The position numbers were made by a program, and so were the translations under genes. Under the pieces are notes generated by a model that made no database searches, was not told the DNA's origin, and saw only the letters and a list, made by a program, of their open reading frames with translations. Positions 12,070 through 20,671 of a DNA stretch of 64,000 nt are shown one piece after another. Positions within the stretch are counted from its first letter, which is position 1, and each line of letters starts with the position of its first letter. Source of the DNA: SLRI01 sp942491185 (GTDB lineage: Bacteria > Pseudomonadota > Alphaproteobacteria > Geminicoccales > Geminicoccaceae); assembly GCA_942491185.1 (NCBI GenBank), contig CALOAB010000004.1, positions 310,001 through 374,000 of the forward strand. The letters are read 5' to 3'.

Positions 12070-12648
12070 TCACGGCTCGAGCTCGGTATCCCAGTAGAGA
12101 TAATCCCGCCAGCTCTCGTGCAGGAAGTTGGGCGGGAACGACCGGCCATTGCGCTGCAGCTGGTGCGGCGACGGCATGTCCGGCTTCTGCATCGGGTGCA
12201 TGCGGCACTCGTTCGGCAGCCGGTTGCTCTTGCGCAGATTGCAGCGATTGCAGGCGGTGACGATGTTGCGCCAGCTGGTCACGCCACCCCGCGACCGCGG
12301 GATCACGTGGTCGAAGGTCAGCTCCTGGGTCGGCAACCCGGTCTGGCAGTACTGGCAGGTGAACCGATCACGCAGGAACACGTTGAACCGCGTGAAGGGC
12401 GGGCGTCGCGATTGCGGAATGTACTCCTTGAGCGCCACGACGCTCGGCAATTGCAGCTCGTGACCCGGCGAGCGCACCACGCGATCGTAATGCTGCACCA
12501 CGGCAACGCGATCGAGAAAGATCGCCTTGATCGTTTCCTGCCAGTGCCAAAGGGAGAGGGGGAAGTAGCTGAGCGGTTGGTAGTCGGCGTTCAGCACCAG
12601 TGCCGGGAAGGCGGACAGCGACAGCGTCGTTGACCCCGGCTGGCGCAT
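12070..12648 (-). CDS. HNH endonuclease family protein
   Basis: A 192-residue protein of a widespread chromosomal HNH family. The treble-clef metal/nuclease core is seen as CQYC, then FDHVIPRSRGG, then SWRNIVTACNRCN, giving two CxxC-type knuckles and the His/Asn catalytic positions. The N-terminal half (ALVLNADYQPL, then a WHWQETIKAIF segment) is typical of this family and not of a homing or colicin nuclease. Proteins of this family are housekeeping and of unclear role; nothing here suggests a mobile intron or restriction system. The start is followed upstream by an AT-rich leader. It is not obviously in an operon with its neighbours. Confidence 0.88.
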   Translation of the reverse strand: MRQPGSTTLSLSAFPALVLNADYQPLSYFPLSLWHWQETIKAIFLDRVAVVQHYDRVVRSPGHELQLPSVVALKEYIPQSRRPPFTRFNVFLRDRFTCQYCQTGLPTQELTFDHVIPRSRGGVTSWRNIVTACNRCNLRKSNRLPNECRMHPMQKPDMPSPHQLQRNGRSFPPNFLHESWRDYLYWDTELEP

Positions 12649-13025
12649 TACCCCAGCCTACTTTTTTGGTGGAAACGTTCCTCGAACATCATGTCGCTAC
12701 GAAAAGCTCTCGTGGACACTGCACCAATCCGACGGCTCAGAACTAGCCCAGCGCGGTGACGCTTTCAAGACAGTCGATGCCCCGGCAAGACAGCCACAGC
12801 GCTCGGACCGGCCGACGTTTTCCTCCACTGCGTACTAGGACGTGAGCAGCGCGCGCACCAGCCCTGCCCGCCGTGCTGCGTCGCCACACTTGCCGTCGGC
12901 AGTGGTCTCGATACATGAATTGAGGCTGAGCCAGCTCGACCGCCGCTCTGCCTGGTGAGCAGCACCTCTCGAGCGGCGAGTCGACCAGCCCGTCAAGCCA
13001 TGCCCATCGCCCCGCAGGAGCGTCC
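12649..13025. other. Intergenic region between HNH gene and P450
   Basis: About 380 bases separating two divergent genes. No convincing reading frame, tRNA-like fold or terminator was recognised. It must hold the promoters of the HNH gene (minus) and of the P450 gene (plus). Short open frames here have no recognisable protein signature. Confidence 0.4.
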
Positions 13026-14411
13026 ATGTCCGCCGTTCTCGATACCCCGGCACCCGCCGATCCGCGTCAACGGCCACCAAGGCCGGCGCCGGCCAAGGCG
13101 GTGCTGCCGGCGCCGTTCGCCATCTGGGCGCTGCGCCGCAACACGCTCGCCACCTGGGGGGCGCCGGCCTACGAGCTGCCGGTCATCAGCCGGCCGTTCC
13201 TCGGTCGCCAGAGCGTGCTGGTGAACGAGCCGGCTGCCGTCCGCCGGGTGCTGGTCGACAACCACGAGGCCTATGGTCGGGCAGCCGCCGGCATTCGCAT
13301 CCTCGAGCCGATCACCGGCAAGGGCTTGTTCCTGAGCGAGGGCGAGCAGTGGAAGCGCCAGCGCCGCCTGATGGCGCCGGCTTTCGCGCCGCGCAATCTG
13401 GGCTTCGTCGCCAAGGCGTCGCTGGCCGAGGCCGAACGCTACCTCGAGGGCCTGGCAGTCGAGCGCCGCGGCGCCGTCGACCTGCTCCGCGCCTTTCAGC
13501 ACATCTCGCTCGAGATCGCGTGTCGCGTGCTGCTGAGCCAGTCGATGGACAGCCACGGTGCCGCCCTTCGCCGTCTCATCACGCGATACGGCACCCGCCA
13601 TGCCCGCCCGTCGGCGCTCGATCTGCTGCTGCCGAGCGATTGGCGCTCACCCTCGGACTACGGCCGCCAGCGCTTCGCCAAGGAGTGGCGCCAGCTGGTC
13701 GACCGGATCGTCGCCGAGCGCGCCGCACGGCCCTCGGGCGACCGGCCGGCCGATCTCTTCGACGCCATGCAGGCAGCGACGCTCGACGGCGACGACGGCT
13801 TCGGCCTGGAGGAGCTGCGCGACCAGATCGGCACGCTGATCGTCGCCGGCCACGAGACGACGGCGCTGGCCCTCTTCTGGTCGAGCTATCTCCTCGCCAC
13901 CCACCCCGACGTCCAGGACCGGCTGGCGGCAGAGGCCGCGGCGGCCGACCTCTCGCCCGAAGGTGTCGCCAGCGCTGCCGACGCATTGCCGCTCGCTCGT
14001 GCCGTCGTCTCCGAGGCGCTGCGTCTCTACCCGCCCGCCTTCACCCTCGTGCGGTCCGCGAAACAGCCGGACCAGCTCGGTGACGTGGCGGTCGAGAAGG
14101 GCGCGCTCATCGTCATCGCGCCCTGGGTCCTGCACCGCCACCGTGCCCATTGGGCGGACCCGGACAGCTTCCGGCCCGAGCGCTTCCTGCCGTCGGCCAC
14201 GCCGCCGGCGCGCTTCACCTACCTGCCCTTCGGCGCCGGCCCCAGGGTCTGCATCGGCGCCCAGTTCGCGCTCACCGAGGCCGCCATCGTCCTGGCCCGC
14301 ATGGTGCGCGACAACCGCCTCGAGCTGGTCGGCAGGCGACCGATCCAGCCGGTCGGTGTGATCACCATCTACCCGGACAAGCCGCCGCCCTTCCGCCTCC
14401 GCGCGCGCTAG
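13026..14411 (+). CDS. Cytochrome P450
   Basis: A 461-residue soluble P450 monooxygenase. The I-helix oxygen-activation motif AGHETT lies at residues 274-279, the K-helix ExxR as SEALRLYP, the PERF-type motif as FRPERFLP, and the heme loop as FGAGPRVCIG with the ligand Cys near 409. This pattern is that of bacterial P450s related to the CYP4/CYP102 branch. No membrane anchor is present. No ferredoxin or reductase gene is beside it, so electrons must come from elsewhere. Its stop overlaps the convergent amidase stop by a few bases. Substrate cannot be inferred; the N-terminal Pro/Ala-rich 30 residues are probably disordered. Confidence 0.95.
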   Translation: MSAVLDTPAPADPRQRPPRPAPAKAVLPAPFAIWALRRNTLATWGAPAYELPVISRPFLGRQSVLVNEPAAVRRVLVDNHEAYGRAAAGIRILEPITGKGLFLSEGEQWKRQRRLMAPAFAPRNLGFVAKASLAEAERYLEGLAVERRGAVDLLRAFQHISLEIACRVLLSQSMDSHGAALRRLITRYGTRHARPSALDLLLPSDWRSPSDYGRQRFAKEWRQLVDRIVAERAARPSGDRPADLFDAMQAATLDGDDGFGLEELRDQIGTLIVAGHETTALALFWSSYLLATHPDVQDRLAAEAAAADLSPEGVASAADALPLARAVVSEALRLYPPAFTLVRSAKQPDQLGDVAVEKGALIVIAPWVLHRHRAHWADPDSFRPERFLPSATPPARFTYLPFGAGPRVCIGAQFALTEAAIVLARMVRDNRLELVGRRPIQPVGVITIYPDKPPPFRLRAR

Positions 14412-15838
14412 GCCAGCTCCGGCGGCAGGCGATCGAACCAGGGATACGCCCGCTCGAGCTGACCCGCCAGACCGAGCAACAGGTCCTCGCGCCCGAGCGC
14501 CGCACCCAGCATCACGCCGATCGGCAAGCCGTCGGCACTGTGCTCCAGGGGCAGGCTGATCGCCGGGCAGCCGGTCATGTTGTAGAGCGGCGTGAACGGG
14601 ATGAGCGCGGCATTGAGCGCCAGGAACCGGTCGAGATCGGCCATGTTCTGGTCGATCACCCCGAGCTTCGGCGGCGGCATCGCCAGCGTCGGTGTCAAGA
14701 TGACGTCGACCTTGTGAAAATGCCGGCCGAGCTGTCGCGCGGCCCGGTGCATGCCGCCGATGGCAGCCGCGAGCTCGGCGGCGCCCAGCGCCCGGCCACG
14801 CTCCGCAAGCGCCAGGGTGCAGGCCTCGAGCGTATCAGAGTCCGCCGCTCGGTCGAGCTGCCGCTGCCAGCTGTCGAGGTCATTGGCGAGGTTGCCGGCG
14901 ACCACCGTGATCATGTGCCGGCCCAGCTGCCCGTCATCGAAACCGAGCCCCATCGGGTCGACGTGATGGCCGAGCGCCTCGAGCTTGCGCGCCACGGCTT
15001 CGGTCGCCGCAACGCATGCGGCATCTACCGGAATGCCGTCTGGCGCCTCGGTGACGAGCCCGATCCGCAACGGCGCTGGATCCTTGACCACGGCGTCGAG
15101 AAAGCTGCCCTCGATAGGCGGGCAGGCGTAAGGATCGCCGGGCTCGGGGCCAGCCGTCGCGTCGAGAAAGGCCGCCGTGTCGGCCACGGTTCGCGAGAGA
15201 ACATGCCCGCAGGCCAGACCGTTCCAGGCCTCGCCGATGAACGGCCCTGTGGGATTGCGCGCCCGGCTGGGCTTCAGCCCGACCAGCCCGCAGGCCGAGG
15301 CCGGGATGCGGATCGACCCGCCGCCGTCCGAGGCATGCGCCGCTGGAACGATGCCCGACGCCACGGCGACGGCAGCCCCGCCCGAGCTGCCGCCGACACT
15401 GCGGGTCGGGTCCCAAGGGTTGCGAACGGGCCCGTGCAGGACGGATTCGGTGGTGACGTTGACGCCCAGCTCCGGGCTCGCGGTCTTGCCGAAGACGACG
15501 AGCCCGGCCGTCCGGTACCGCGCCATCAGCGTCGACTCGAACGTGCAGTCCTGCTCGCCGAACAGCCGGCAGCCATTGGTGAGCCTGGTGCCCGGCAGAA
15601 ACGAGAAGAGGTCCTTCAAGAGGAACGGCACACCCTTGAACGGCCCATCCGGCAATCCGGCAGCCAGGCTCGCCTCGGCAAAATCCGTCTCGTCCAGGCT
15701 CAACGGTCGCAACAGCGGCTGAACGACGGCGAGCCGGTCGAGTGCCGTGGCCAGCAGCTCCACAGGCGTCACCTCGCCTGTGGCGACCAGGGCGGCGAGG
15801 CCGCGCGCGTCGTGCCGGCGATACTCGGCGAAGTTCAT
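14408..15838 (-). CDS. Amidase (amidase signature family)
   Basis: A 476-residue amidase-signature enzyme hydrolysing an amide bond in the cytoplasm. The Ser-cisSer-Lys triad is visible: Lys in PFLLKDLFS, the cis-Ser in GGSSGGAAVAVA, and the nucleophile Ser in DGGGSIRIPA. The chosen ATG at 15838 begins MNFAEYRRHDA, which matches where the family starts; an upstream in-frame ATG at 15910 would add 24 residues of poor quality. The gene is convergent with the P450 and overlaps its stop. The lack of GatB/GatC neighbours and the sequence drift from GatA argue for a stand-alone amidase of unknown substrate. Confidence 0.92.
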   Translation of the reverse strand: MNFAEYRRHDARGLAALVATGEVTPVELLATALDRLAVVQPLLRPLSLDETDFAEASLAAGLPDGPFKGVPFLLKDLFSFLPGTRLTNGCRLFGEQDCTFESTLMARYRTAGLVVFGKTASPELGVNVTTESVLHGPVRNPWDPTRSVGGSSGGAAVAVASGIVPAAHASDGGGSIRIPASACGLVGLKPSRARNPTGPFIGEAWNGLACGHVLSRTVADTAAFLDATAGPEPGDPYACPPIEGSFLDAVVKDPAPLRIGLVTEAPDGIPVDAACVAATEAVARKLEALGHHVDPMGLGFDDGQLGRHMITVVAGNLANDLDSWQRQLDRAADSDTLEACTLALAERGRALGAAELAAAIGGMHRAARQLGRHFHKVDVILTPTLAMPPPKLGVIDQNMADLDRFLALNAALIPFTPLYNMTGCPAISLPLEHSADGLPIGVMLGAALGREDLLLGLAGQLERAYPWFDRLPPELA

Positions 15839-15954
15839 GGGCCCAATCTCTCCAATCGTCGTTAAGCCGGCCTTAACCATGGCAGGGATAGGGTGCCACC
15901 ACGGCGACAATCAATTGCCCAAGCTCTGCAACCGACCAAGAGGATTGCCGTTCG

Positions 15955-16368
15955 ATGGCCCATTTCACGACGATCAAGGCGCGCGGCGTCGGTCTTGTCG
16001 AGATCTTCCGCAACCCGGCGAGCCGCGAATGGCACGAGCTCGTCCGCCTCGCCGACCCGGTCGACGGCATCCGCGCCTATTTCATCGACGGCGCCGTCTA
16101 TGCCTGGGGCTCGCTGCCGCTGCACGACGCCCTCAGGCCGGCGCTCAGCGCCGAGCTCGTCGACACCAAAGGCAGCTGGATCGGCCTGCAGATGGCGCCC
16201 CTGCTCAACGCCGTGACGGTGACCGAGGTGACGACGCCATCCGGCGAGCGCCAGGAGATCGCCGGGGTGCGCGCGCTGCTGCAGCGCTCCCTGCCCCTCG
16301 CCCGCCTGCTCGGCCGCGACTTCAGCATCCGCCGTGTCGAGCGTGATCCGGTGCTGGTAACGGGCTGA
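15955..16368 (+). CDS. Hypothetical protein, 137 residues
   Basis: I do not recognise this family. The product begins MAHFTTIKARGVG and has alternating hydrophobic and charged segments with no signal peptide, membrane helix or cysteine motif. The N-terminal two thirds read like a small alpha/beta domain; the C-terminal part is Arg/Leu-rich (LLQRSLPLARLLGRDF). An AGAGG site lies about 11 bases before the ATG. It is divergent from the amidase and followed after about 190 bases by the NTF2-like gene. Codon use resembles that of its neighbours, so it is probably a real gene rather than a shadow frame. Confidence 0.6.
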   Translation: MAHFTTIKARGVGLVEIFRNPASREWHELVRLADPVDGIRAYFIDGAVYAWGSLPLHDALRPALSAELVDTKGSWIGLQMAPLLNAVTVTEVTTPSGERQEIAGVRALLQRSLPLARLLGRDFSIRRVERDPVLVTG

Positions 16369-16556
16369 TCTCTCCATCACTCGCCCCGGCGCCCCGAGAT
16401 CCCGACGACGACCGACAAGTATTACCGGCGGCTTTCCCGTGACCGGAGAATCCTCTACGCCAATCGGCAAGCAGCTGATCGATCGATGGGGCGTTCCCAC
16501 TACGGTCCACCTCGCGTTCATCATGCAGCTTGGTGTCTGATCGAGAGGATCAACCG

Positions 16557-17429
16557 ATGAGTGTTCAAGAAGCAGCACGGCGCTACTTCGACGCCTGGAA
16601 CGCACGCGACGCTGCGGCCGTTCTCGACAGCCTCGTCAAAGGCGGCACCTATGCGGACCCAACGACGCCCGGGCCGCTCTCGGGCGACGCCCTCGGCAGC
16701 CACATCAGCGGCCTCTGGCAGGCCTTTCCCGACCTCTCCTTCGAGATCGTCTCAGAGGCCGAGACCGGCGGCGGCAAGCTCGCCGCGGAGTGGCTGATGC
16801 GCGGCACCAACACGGGCTCGTTTCGCGGCCTGCCACCGACCGGCAAGCCGGTCGAGCTCGCCGGCGCCGACTTCATCACCACCGATGGGTCGAGGATCGA
16901 GACGGTCGTCGGCTATTTCGACGCCGGCGCCGTGCCGCGGCAGCTCGGCCTGCAGATCATCGTCCAGCCGCACCAGGCCGGCCCCTACAGCTTCGGCAAC
17001 AGTGTGCAGGTGCAGAGCGGGCGGCGGGCGGCACCAGGCGCGATGGCGATCACCACGCTGCACGCGCTCGACGACGCCCATGCCGCGAAGGTCAGCGACT
17101 ACTCCAGGCCGAGCATGGTCGAGATGCTCGACCTCGAGGGCTTCATCGGCGTGACGACCGGCAAGATCGGTCAGCGGATGTTCACGATCAGCGCCTGGGA
17201 CACAGCGGACCAGCCGCGGCAATTGATGCGCGGCGGCACGCACCAAAAGAGCATGAAGCCGTTCTTCTCCGGCGAGATGGCCAGCAGCGCCTTCACCAGC
17301 GTCTGGGTTCCCGCCCGCATCAACCCCTTCTGGGTGCGCTGCGACGCCTGCGGCCGGATGAGCGACGGCGAGCCGAGCGGGCAATGCGGCTGCGGGGCGG
17401 CGCTGCCGGAGCATCCCCCCTACTGGTAG
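16557..17429 (+). CDS. SnoaL/NTF2-like protein fused to an uncharacterised domain and a zinc ribbon
   Basis: A 290-residue protein. Residues 1 to about 125 form a SnoaL-like NTF2 fold (start AARRYFDAWNARD, later FRGLPPTGKPVEL), the fold used by polyketide cyclases and related ester cyclases. Residues about 135-250 form a second domain with ITTLHALDDAHA and ISAWDTADQPRQLM, resembling the dimeric alpha/beta-barrel monooxygenase-like fold. The C terminus ends with RCDACGRM...CGCGA, a compact four-Cys zinc ribbon. The ATG at 16557 follows GAGAGG at 16543-16548, which decides this start over the upstream frame at 16530. The enzyme activity is unknown. Confidence 0.8.
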   Translation: MSVQEAARRYFDAWNARDAAAVLDSLVKGGTYADPTTPGPLSGDALGSHISGLWQAFPDLSFEIVSEAETGGGKLAAEWLMRGTNTGSFRGLPPTGKPVELAGADFITTDGSRIETVVGYFDAGAVPRQLGLQIIVQPHQAGPYSFGNSVQVQSGRRAAPGAMAITTLHALDDAHAAKVSDYSRPSMVEMLDLEGFIGVTTGKIGQRMFTISAWDTADQPRQLMRGGTHQKSMKPFFSGEMASSAFTSVWVPARINPFWVRCDACGRMSDGEPSGQCGCGAALPEHPPYW

Positions 17430-17441
17430 GCGCCAGCCGGC

Positions 17442-18188
17442 TCAGCGGGCGAGGATCGCCTTATCCCGGCTTTCCTTGTCGCGCACCCGGGCCGCGGCGC
17501 GGGCGGCCGGGCTCTTCATCGAGAGGCGCGCCTCGGCGAAGCGCACGCCCTGGGTGACGACGAAGTTCATCAGAAGGTAGAAGGCGCCGGCGACGACGAA
17601 GACCTCCACGGGCCGGAAGGTCGAGGCGATGATCGTCTTGGCGATGCCGGTGACCTCGAGAATGGTGATGGTGGAGGCCAGCGAGCTCGCCTTGACCATC
17701 AAGATGATCTCGTTGCCGTAGGCGGGCAGCGCCTGGCGCATGGCGATGGGGAAGGTGAGCCGGCGAAACAGCTGCAGCCCGGTCATGCCGACCGCGCGGC
17801 CGGCCTCCAGCTGGCCATGCGGCACCGACTGGATGCCGCCTCGGATGATCTCGCTCGTATAGGCGCCGGTGTTGAGCGTCAGCGCCAGCACCGCGCAGAA
17901 CCAGGCGTCGCGGAAGAACACCCAGAGCCCCAAACTCTCGAAGAACGGTCGGAACTGCCCCGAGCCGTAATAGATGAGGAAGATCTGGACCAGGAGCGGC
18001 GTGCTGCGGAAGACGTAGACGAAGCCATAAGCCGCGCCGCTCACCAGGCGATTGTCGCTGAGCCGCATCAGCGCCACGACCACGGCAAGCACAAACCCGA
18101 GCAAGAGCGACTGGACGACCAGCAGGATCGTCACCGGCACGCCGGCGGCGAGCTTCCAGAAAACGTCAGTTAGAAAGGCCAGGTCCAT
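17442..18188 (-). CDS. Polar amino-acid ABC transporter permease (HisM/OccM type)
   Basis: A 248-residue inner-membrane permease, the last gene of a four-gene amino-acid ABC operon. Five or so membrane helices are visible, with the BPD_transp_1 EAA loop as EAGRAVGMTGLQLFRRLTFP, the contact site for the ATPase. The N terminus (MDLAFLTDVFWKLAAGVPVT) is that of the HisM/OccM/ArtM group. Its start overlaps the stop of the partner permease by one base (TGATG), so the two are coupled and should form a heterodimer. Substrate is expected to be a polar or basic amino acid or opine. Confidence 0.93.
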   Translation of the reverse strand: MDLAFLTDVFWKLAAGVPVTILLVVQSLLLGFVLAVVVALMRLSDNRLVSGAAYGFVYVFRSTPLLVQIFLIYYGSGQFRPFFESLGLWVFFRDAWFCAVLALTLNTGAYTSEIIRGGIQSVPHGQLEAGRAVGMTGLQLFRRLTFPIAMRQALPAYGNEIILMVKASSLASTITILEVTGIAKTIIASTFRPVEVFVVAGAFYLLMNFVVTQGVRFAEARLSMKSPAARAAARVRDKESRDKAILAR

Positions 18189-18898
18189 CAGGCCCGCCTG
18201 ACGCCGCGATTGGCCCAGCTCTCGGCGGCGTTGAAGCCGCGATTGGAGAGCGAGGTCAGGCCCAGATAGAGCACAGCGGCAACCAGGTAGAAGGTGAAGG
18301 GCTCCTTGGTCGAGCCCGCGGCGATCGCCGCCTGGCGCATGATCTCGACCAGCCCGATCACCGAGATGAGCGAGGTGTCCTTGAGCGTGAACTGCCAGAC
18401 ATTGCCGAGCCCGGGCAGCGCGAAGCGGGCCACTTGCGGCACCAGAACCCGCCAGAAGCGCTGGCCCTTGCTCATGCCGATGGCGATCGCCGCCTCGATC
18501 TGCCCCTTGGGCACGCTTTGGACGGCCCCTCGGATCACCTCGGCCGAGTAGGCGCCGGCGCTGACCCCGATGCAGATCATGCCGGTGAGGAAGATCGGCA
18601 GATCGATATAGCCCTCGTAGCCGAACATCCCGCTGGCGATGGCGCGAAGGGCCGCACCACCGCCGAAGAAGACGAGATAGATGACCAGGAGCTCCGGGAT
18701 GCCGCGAACGACCGTCGTGTAGATCGCCGCCAGCCAGCGCAAGGGCGGCAGCGACGAGAGCTTCATCGCGGCCAGCCCGGTGCCGATCAGGATGCCGAGC
18801 GAATAGGCGCAGACCGCAACGGCCAGGGTGACGACGGCACCTCTGGCCAGATCGTCACCCCAGCCGGCATCCCCCCAGGCGAGGAGCGAGAAATCCAC
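18188..18898 (-). CDS. Polar amino-acid ABC transporter permease (HisQ/OccQ type)
   Basis: A 236-residue inner-membrane permease, partner of the downstream HisM-type protein. It has the usual five helices, the TVVRGIPELLVIYLVF segment of the HisQ/OccQ/ArtQ group, and an EAA loop IEAAIAIGMSKGQRFWRVLVPQ. The gene begins 24 bases after the binding-protein stop and overlaps the next gene by one base. Together with the binding protein and ATPase it forms an importer of the polar amino-acid (PAAT) family. Confidence 0.93.
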   Translation of the reverse strand: MDFSLLAWGDAGWGDDLARGAVVTLAVAVCAYSLGILIGTGLAAMKLSSLPPLRWLAAIYTTVVRGIPELLVIYLVFFGGGAALRAIASGMFGYEGYIDLPIFLTGMICIGVSAGAYSAEVIRGAVQSVPKGQIEAAIAIGMSKGQRFWRVLVPQVARFALPGLGNVWQFTLKDTSLISVIGLVEIMRQAAIAAGSTKEPFTFYLVAAVLYLGLTSLSNRGFNAAESWANRGVRRA

Positions 18899-18922
18899 CT
18901 GCCGCGGCCCGGGCCCGGCCGA

Positions 18923-19762
18923 TCAATCCGTGGTCGCGGTGTCGAAGCCGAACCACTTGATCGCGAGCTCGGTCACCGTGCCGTCCTCGAGCGCCGCCCC
19001 GATCGCCTCGTTGAACTGCTCGAGCAATGCGGTGTCCTCCTTGCGGATGCCGACGCCCACGCCGTTGCCGAAGATGCCGCGCGAGAAGCCGGGCCCGACC
19101 CGCATGAAGTCCTCGCCCAGGTCACCCTCGAGCAGCGGCTGCCAGCCGCTCTGGTCGGCCAGCGCCAGATCGATGCGGCCGGCCTGCAGGTCGAGATCGA
19201 GGTTCTCCTGGGTGTCGTAGGCGCGGATCTCGATATCGCCCATGTGCTCGCGGAGGAAGCTCTCGTGGATGGTGGCGGTCTGCACCCCCACGGTCAGGCC
19301 CGAGAGCAGCTCACGGATCTGGTCGATGAGCGCCTGCTCGTCGGGCGAGATCTCCGCCATGTCGACGCGGATCTCGGGCAGCCCGGCGGCGGCGAGGTCG
19401 CTGTCCTTGGGGACGACGAAGATGGCCGGCGTGGTGGCGTAGGAGCGGGTGAAGTCGATCACCTCGCGCCTGGCGTCGGTGATCGACATCCCGGCCATGA
19501 TGGCGTCGTAGCGGCCGGCCTGCAGGGCCGGGATGATGCCGTCCCAGGCCTGGGCCACGAGCGTGCACTCGGCGTTCATCCGGGCGCAGAGATCCTCCAT
19601 CAGCTCGGGCTCGAAGCCGTCCAGCTCACCGGCGGCGTTGGTGAAGTTCCAGGGCGCGTAGGCGCCCTCGGTGGCGACGCGAATGGTGCTCCAGTCCTGT
19701 GCCGCGGCATGGCCGGCGGCGAGGAGACCGAGCGTCAGGGCGAAGGGGGCTAGACGGTTCAT
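18923..19762 (-). CDS. Periplasmic amino-acid/opine-binding protein (HisJ/OccT type)
   Basis: A 279-residue solute-binding protein of family 3. A signal peptide ends near AGHAAAQD. The mature protein starts with VATEGAYAPWNF, the usual ligand-binding start of this family, followed by LDGFEPELMEDLC, MAGMSITDARREVIDFT and VGVQTATIHESFL. The spacing between lobes and the YDTQENLDLDLQAGRIDLAL stretch resemble the lysine/arginine/ornithine, histidine and octopine/nopaline binding proteins. It captures ligand in the periplasm and delivers it to the two permeases encoded downstream. The exact ligand cannot be fixed from sequence alone. Confidence 0.93.
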   Translation of the reverse strand: MNRLAPFALTLGLLAAGHAAAQDWSTIRVATEGAYAPWNFTNAAGELDGFEPELMEDLCARMNAECTLVAQAWDGIIPALQAGRYDAIMAGMSITDARREVIDFTRSYATTPAIFVVPKDSDLAAAGLPEIRVDMAEISPDEQALIDQIRELLSGLTVGVQTATIHESFLREHMGDIEIRAYDTQENLDLDLQAGRIDLALADQSGWQPLLEGDLGEDFMRVGPGFSRGIFGNGVGVGIRKEDTALLEQFNEAIGAALEDGTVTELAIKWFGFDTATTD

Positions 19763-19808
19763 CGGGTGTGTCCTCCAGTTTGGGTTGGCGCCAATAGGGG
19801 TGCCGCGA

Positions 19809-20582
19809 TCACAGCACGCTTGCGAGAAATCGGCGGCAACGCTCGCTCTGCGGGTTGCCGAACAGCTCGGCCGGGGCGTTCTCCTCCTCGATCAGACCGT
19901 CGGCGAGAAACAGCACGCGGTTCGAGACCTCGCGGGCAAAGCCCATCTCGTGGGTGACGACGATCATGGTGCGCCCCTCGGCGGCGAGATCGCGCATCAC
20001 CTTCAAGACCTCGCCCACGAGCTCGGGGTCGAGCGCCGAGGTCGGCTCGTCGAACAACAGCACCTGCGGCTGCATGCAGAGCGCCCGGGCGATTGCAACG
20101 CGCTGCTGCTGGCCGCCCGAGAGCTCGACCGGATAGGCGTCGTGCTTGTCGGCGATGCCGACCTTGGCGAGCAGCGCCATCGCCCGGTCGCGCACCTCGG
20201 CCTTGGGCTCGCGCAGCACCGTGACCGGGCCCTCCATGACGTTCTGCAAGACCGTCATGTGCGACCAGAGATTGAAGCCCTGGAACACCATGCCGAGCTT
20301 CGCCCGGATCCGGCTGAGCTGCGCCTGATCGCTGATCACCGGCTGGCCCAGCCGGTCGTGCTTGATGCGGATTTCCTCGCCGCCGACGACGATCCGCCCA
20401 TCGTCCGGCGTCTCGAGGAAGTTGATGCAGCGCAGGAACGTGCTCTTGCCCGAGCCCGATGCGCCGATGATCGAGATCACGTCCTCGGACGCGGCCGTCA
20501 TCGAGATGCCCTTGAGCACCTCGAGGCTACCAAAGCGCTTCTTGATTCCCTCCGCCACCAGCGAAGCGACGTGATCAGTCAT
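19809..20582 (-). CDS. Polar amino-acid ABC transporter ATP-binding protein (HisP/OccP type)
   Basis: A 257-residue ATPase and the first gene of the operon. It shows Walker A GASGSGKST, Q-loop MVFQGFNLW, signature LSGGQQQR, Walker B VLLFDEPTS and the H-loop VTHE. The ATG at 20582 (MTDHVASL) is preferred over an in-frame upstream start at 20594. The operon order ATPase, binding protein, two permeases matches occ/noc-type and his-type transporters. The upstream 90 bases contain a short inverted repeat around CCCTCTT/AAGAGGG (20595-20625) that could be an operator, but this is speculative. Regulation is otherwise not evident. Confidence 0.95.
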   Translation of the reverse strand: MTDHVASLVAEGIKKRFGSLEVLKGISMTAASEDVISIIGASGSGKSTFLRCINFLETPDDGRIVVGGEEIRIKHDRLGQPVISDQAQLSRIRAKLGMVFQGFNLWSHMTVLQNVMEGPVTVLREPKAEVRDRAMALLAKVGIADKHDAYPVELSGGQQQRVAIARALCMQPQVLLFDEPTSALDPELVGEVLKVMRDLAAEGRTMIVVTHEMGFAREVSNRVLFLADGLIEEENAPAELFGNPQSERCRRFLASVL

Positions 20583-20671
20583 GTTGCGGCGCAACCCCTC
20601 TTATGGACTTGACGGTAAAGAGGGAATTCGCCGACGGCAAGCCTGCACGCAGCCTTCCATCGGCGACCAGC

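Noticed and set aside
12649..13025. Short open frames and a possible RNA gene between HNH and P450
   Set aside because: No tRNA-like arms, no conserved motif and no ribosome site were found.
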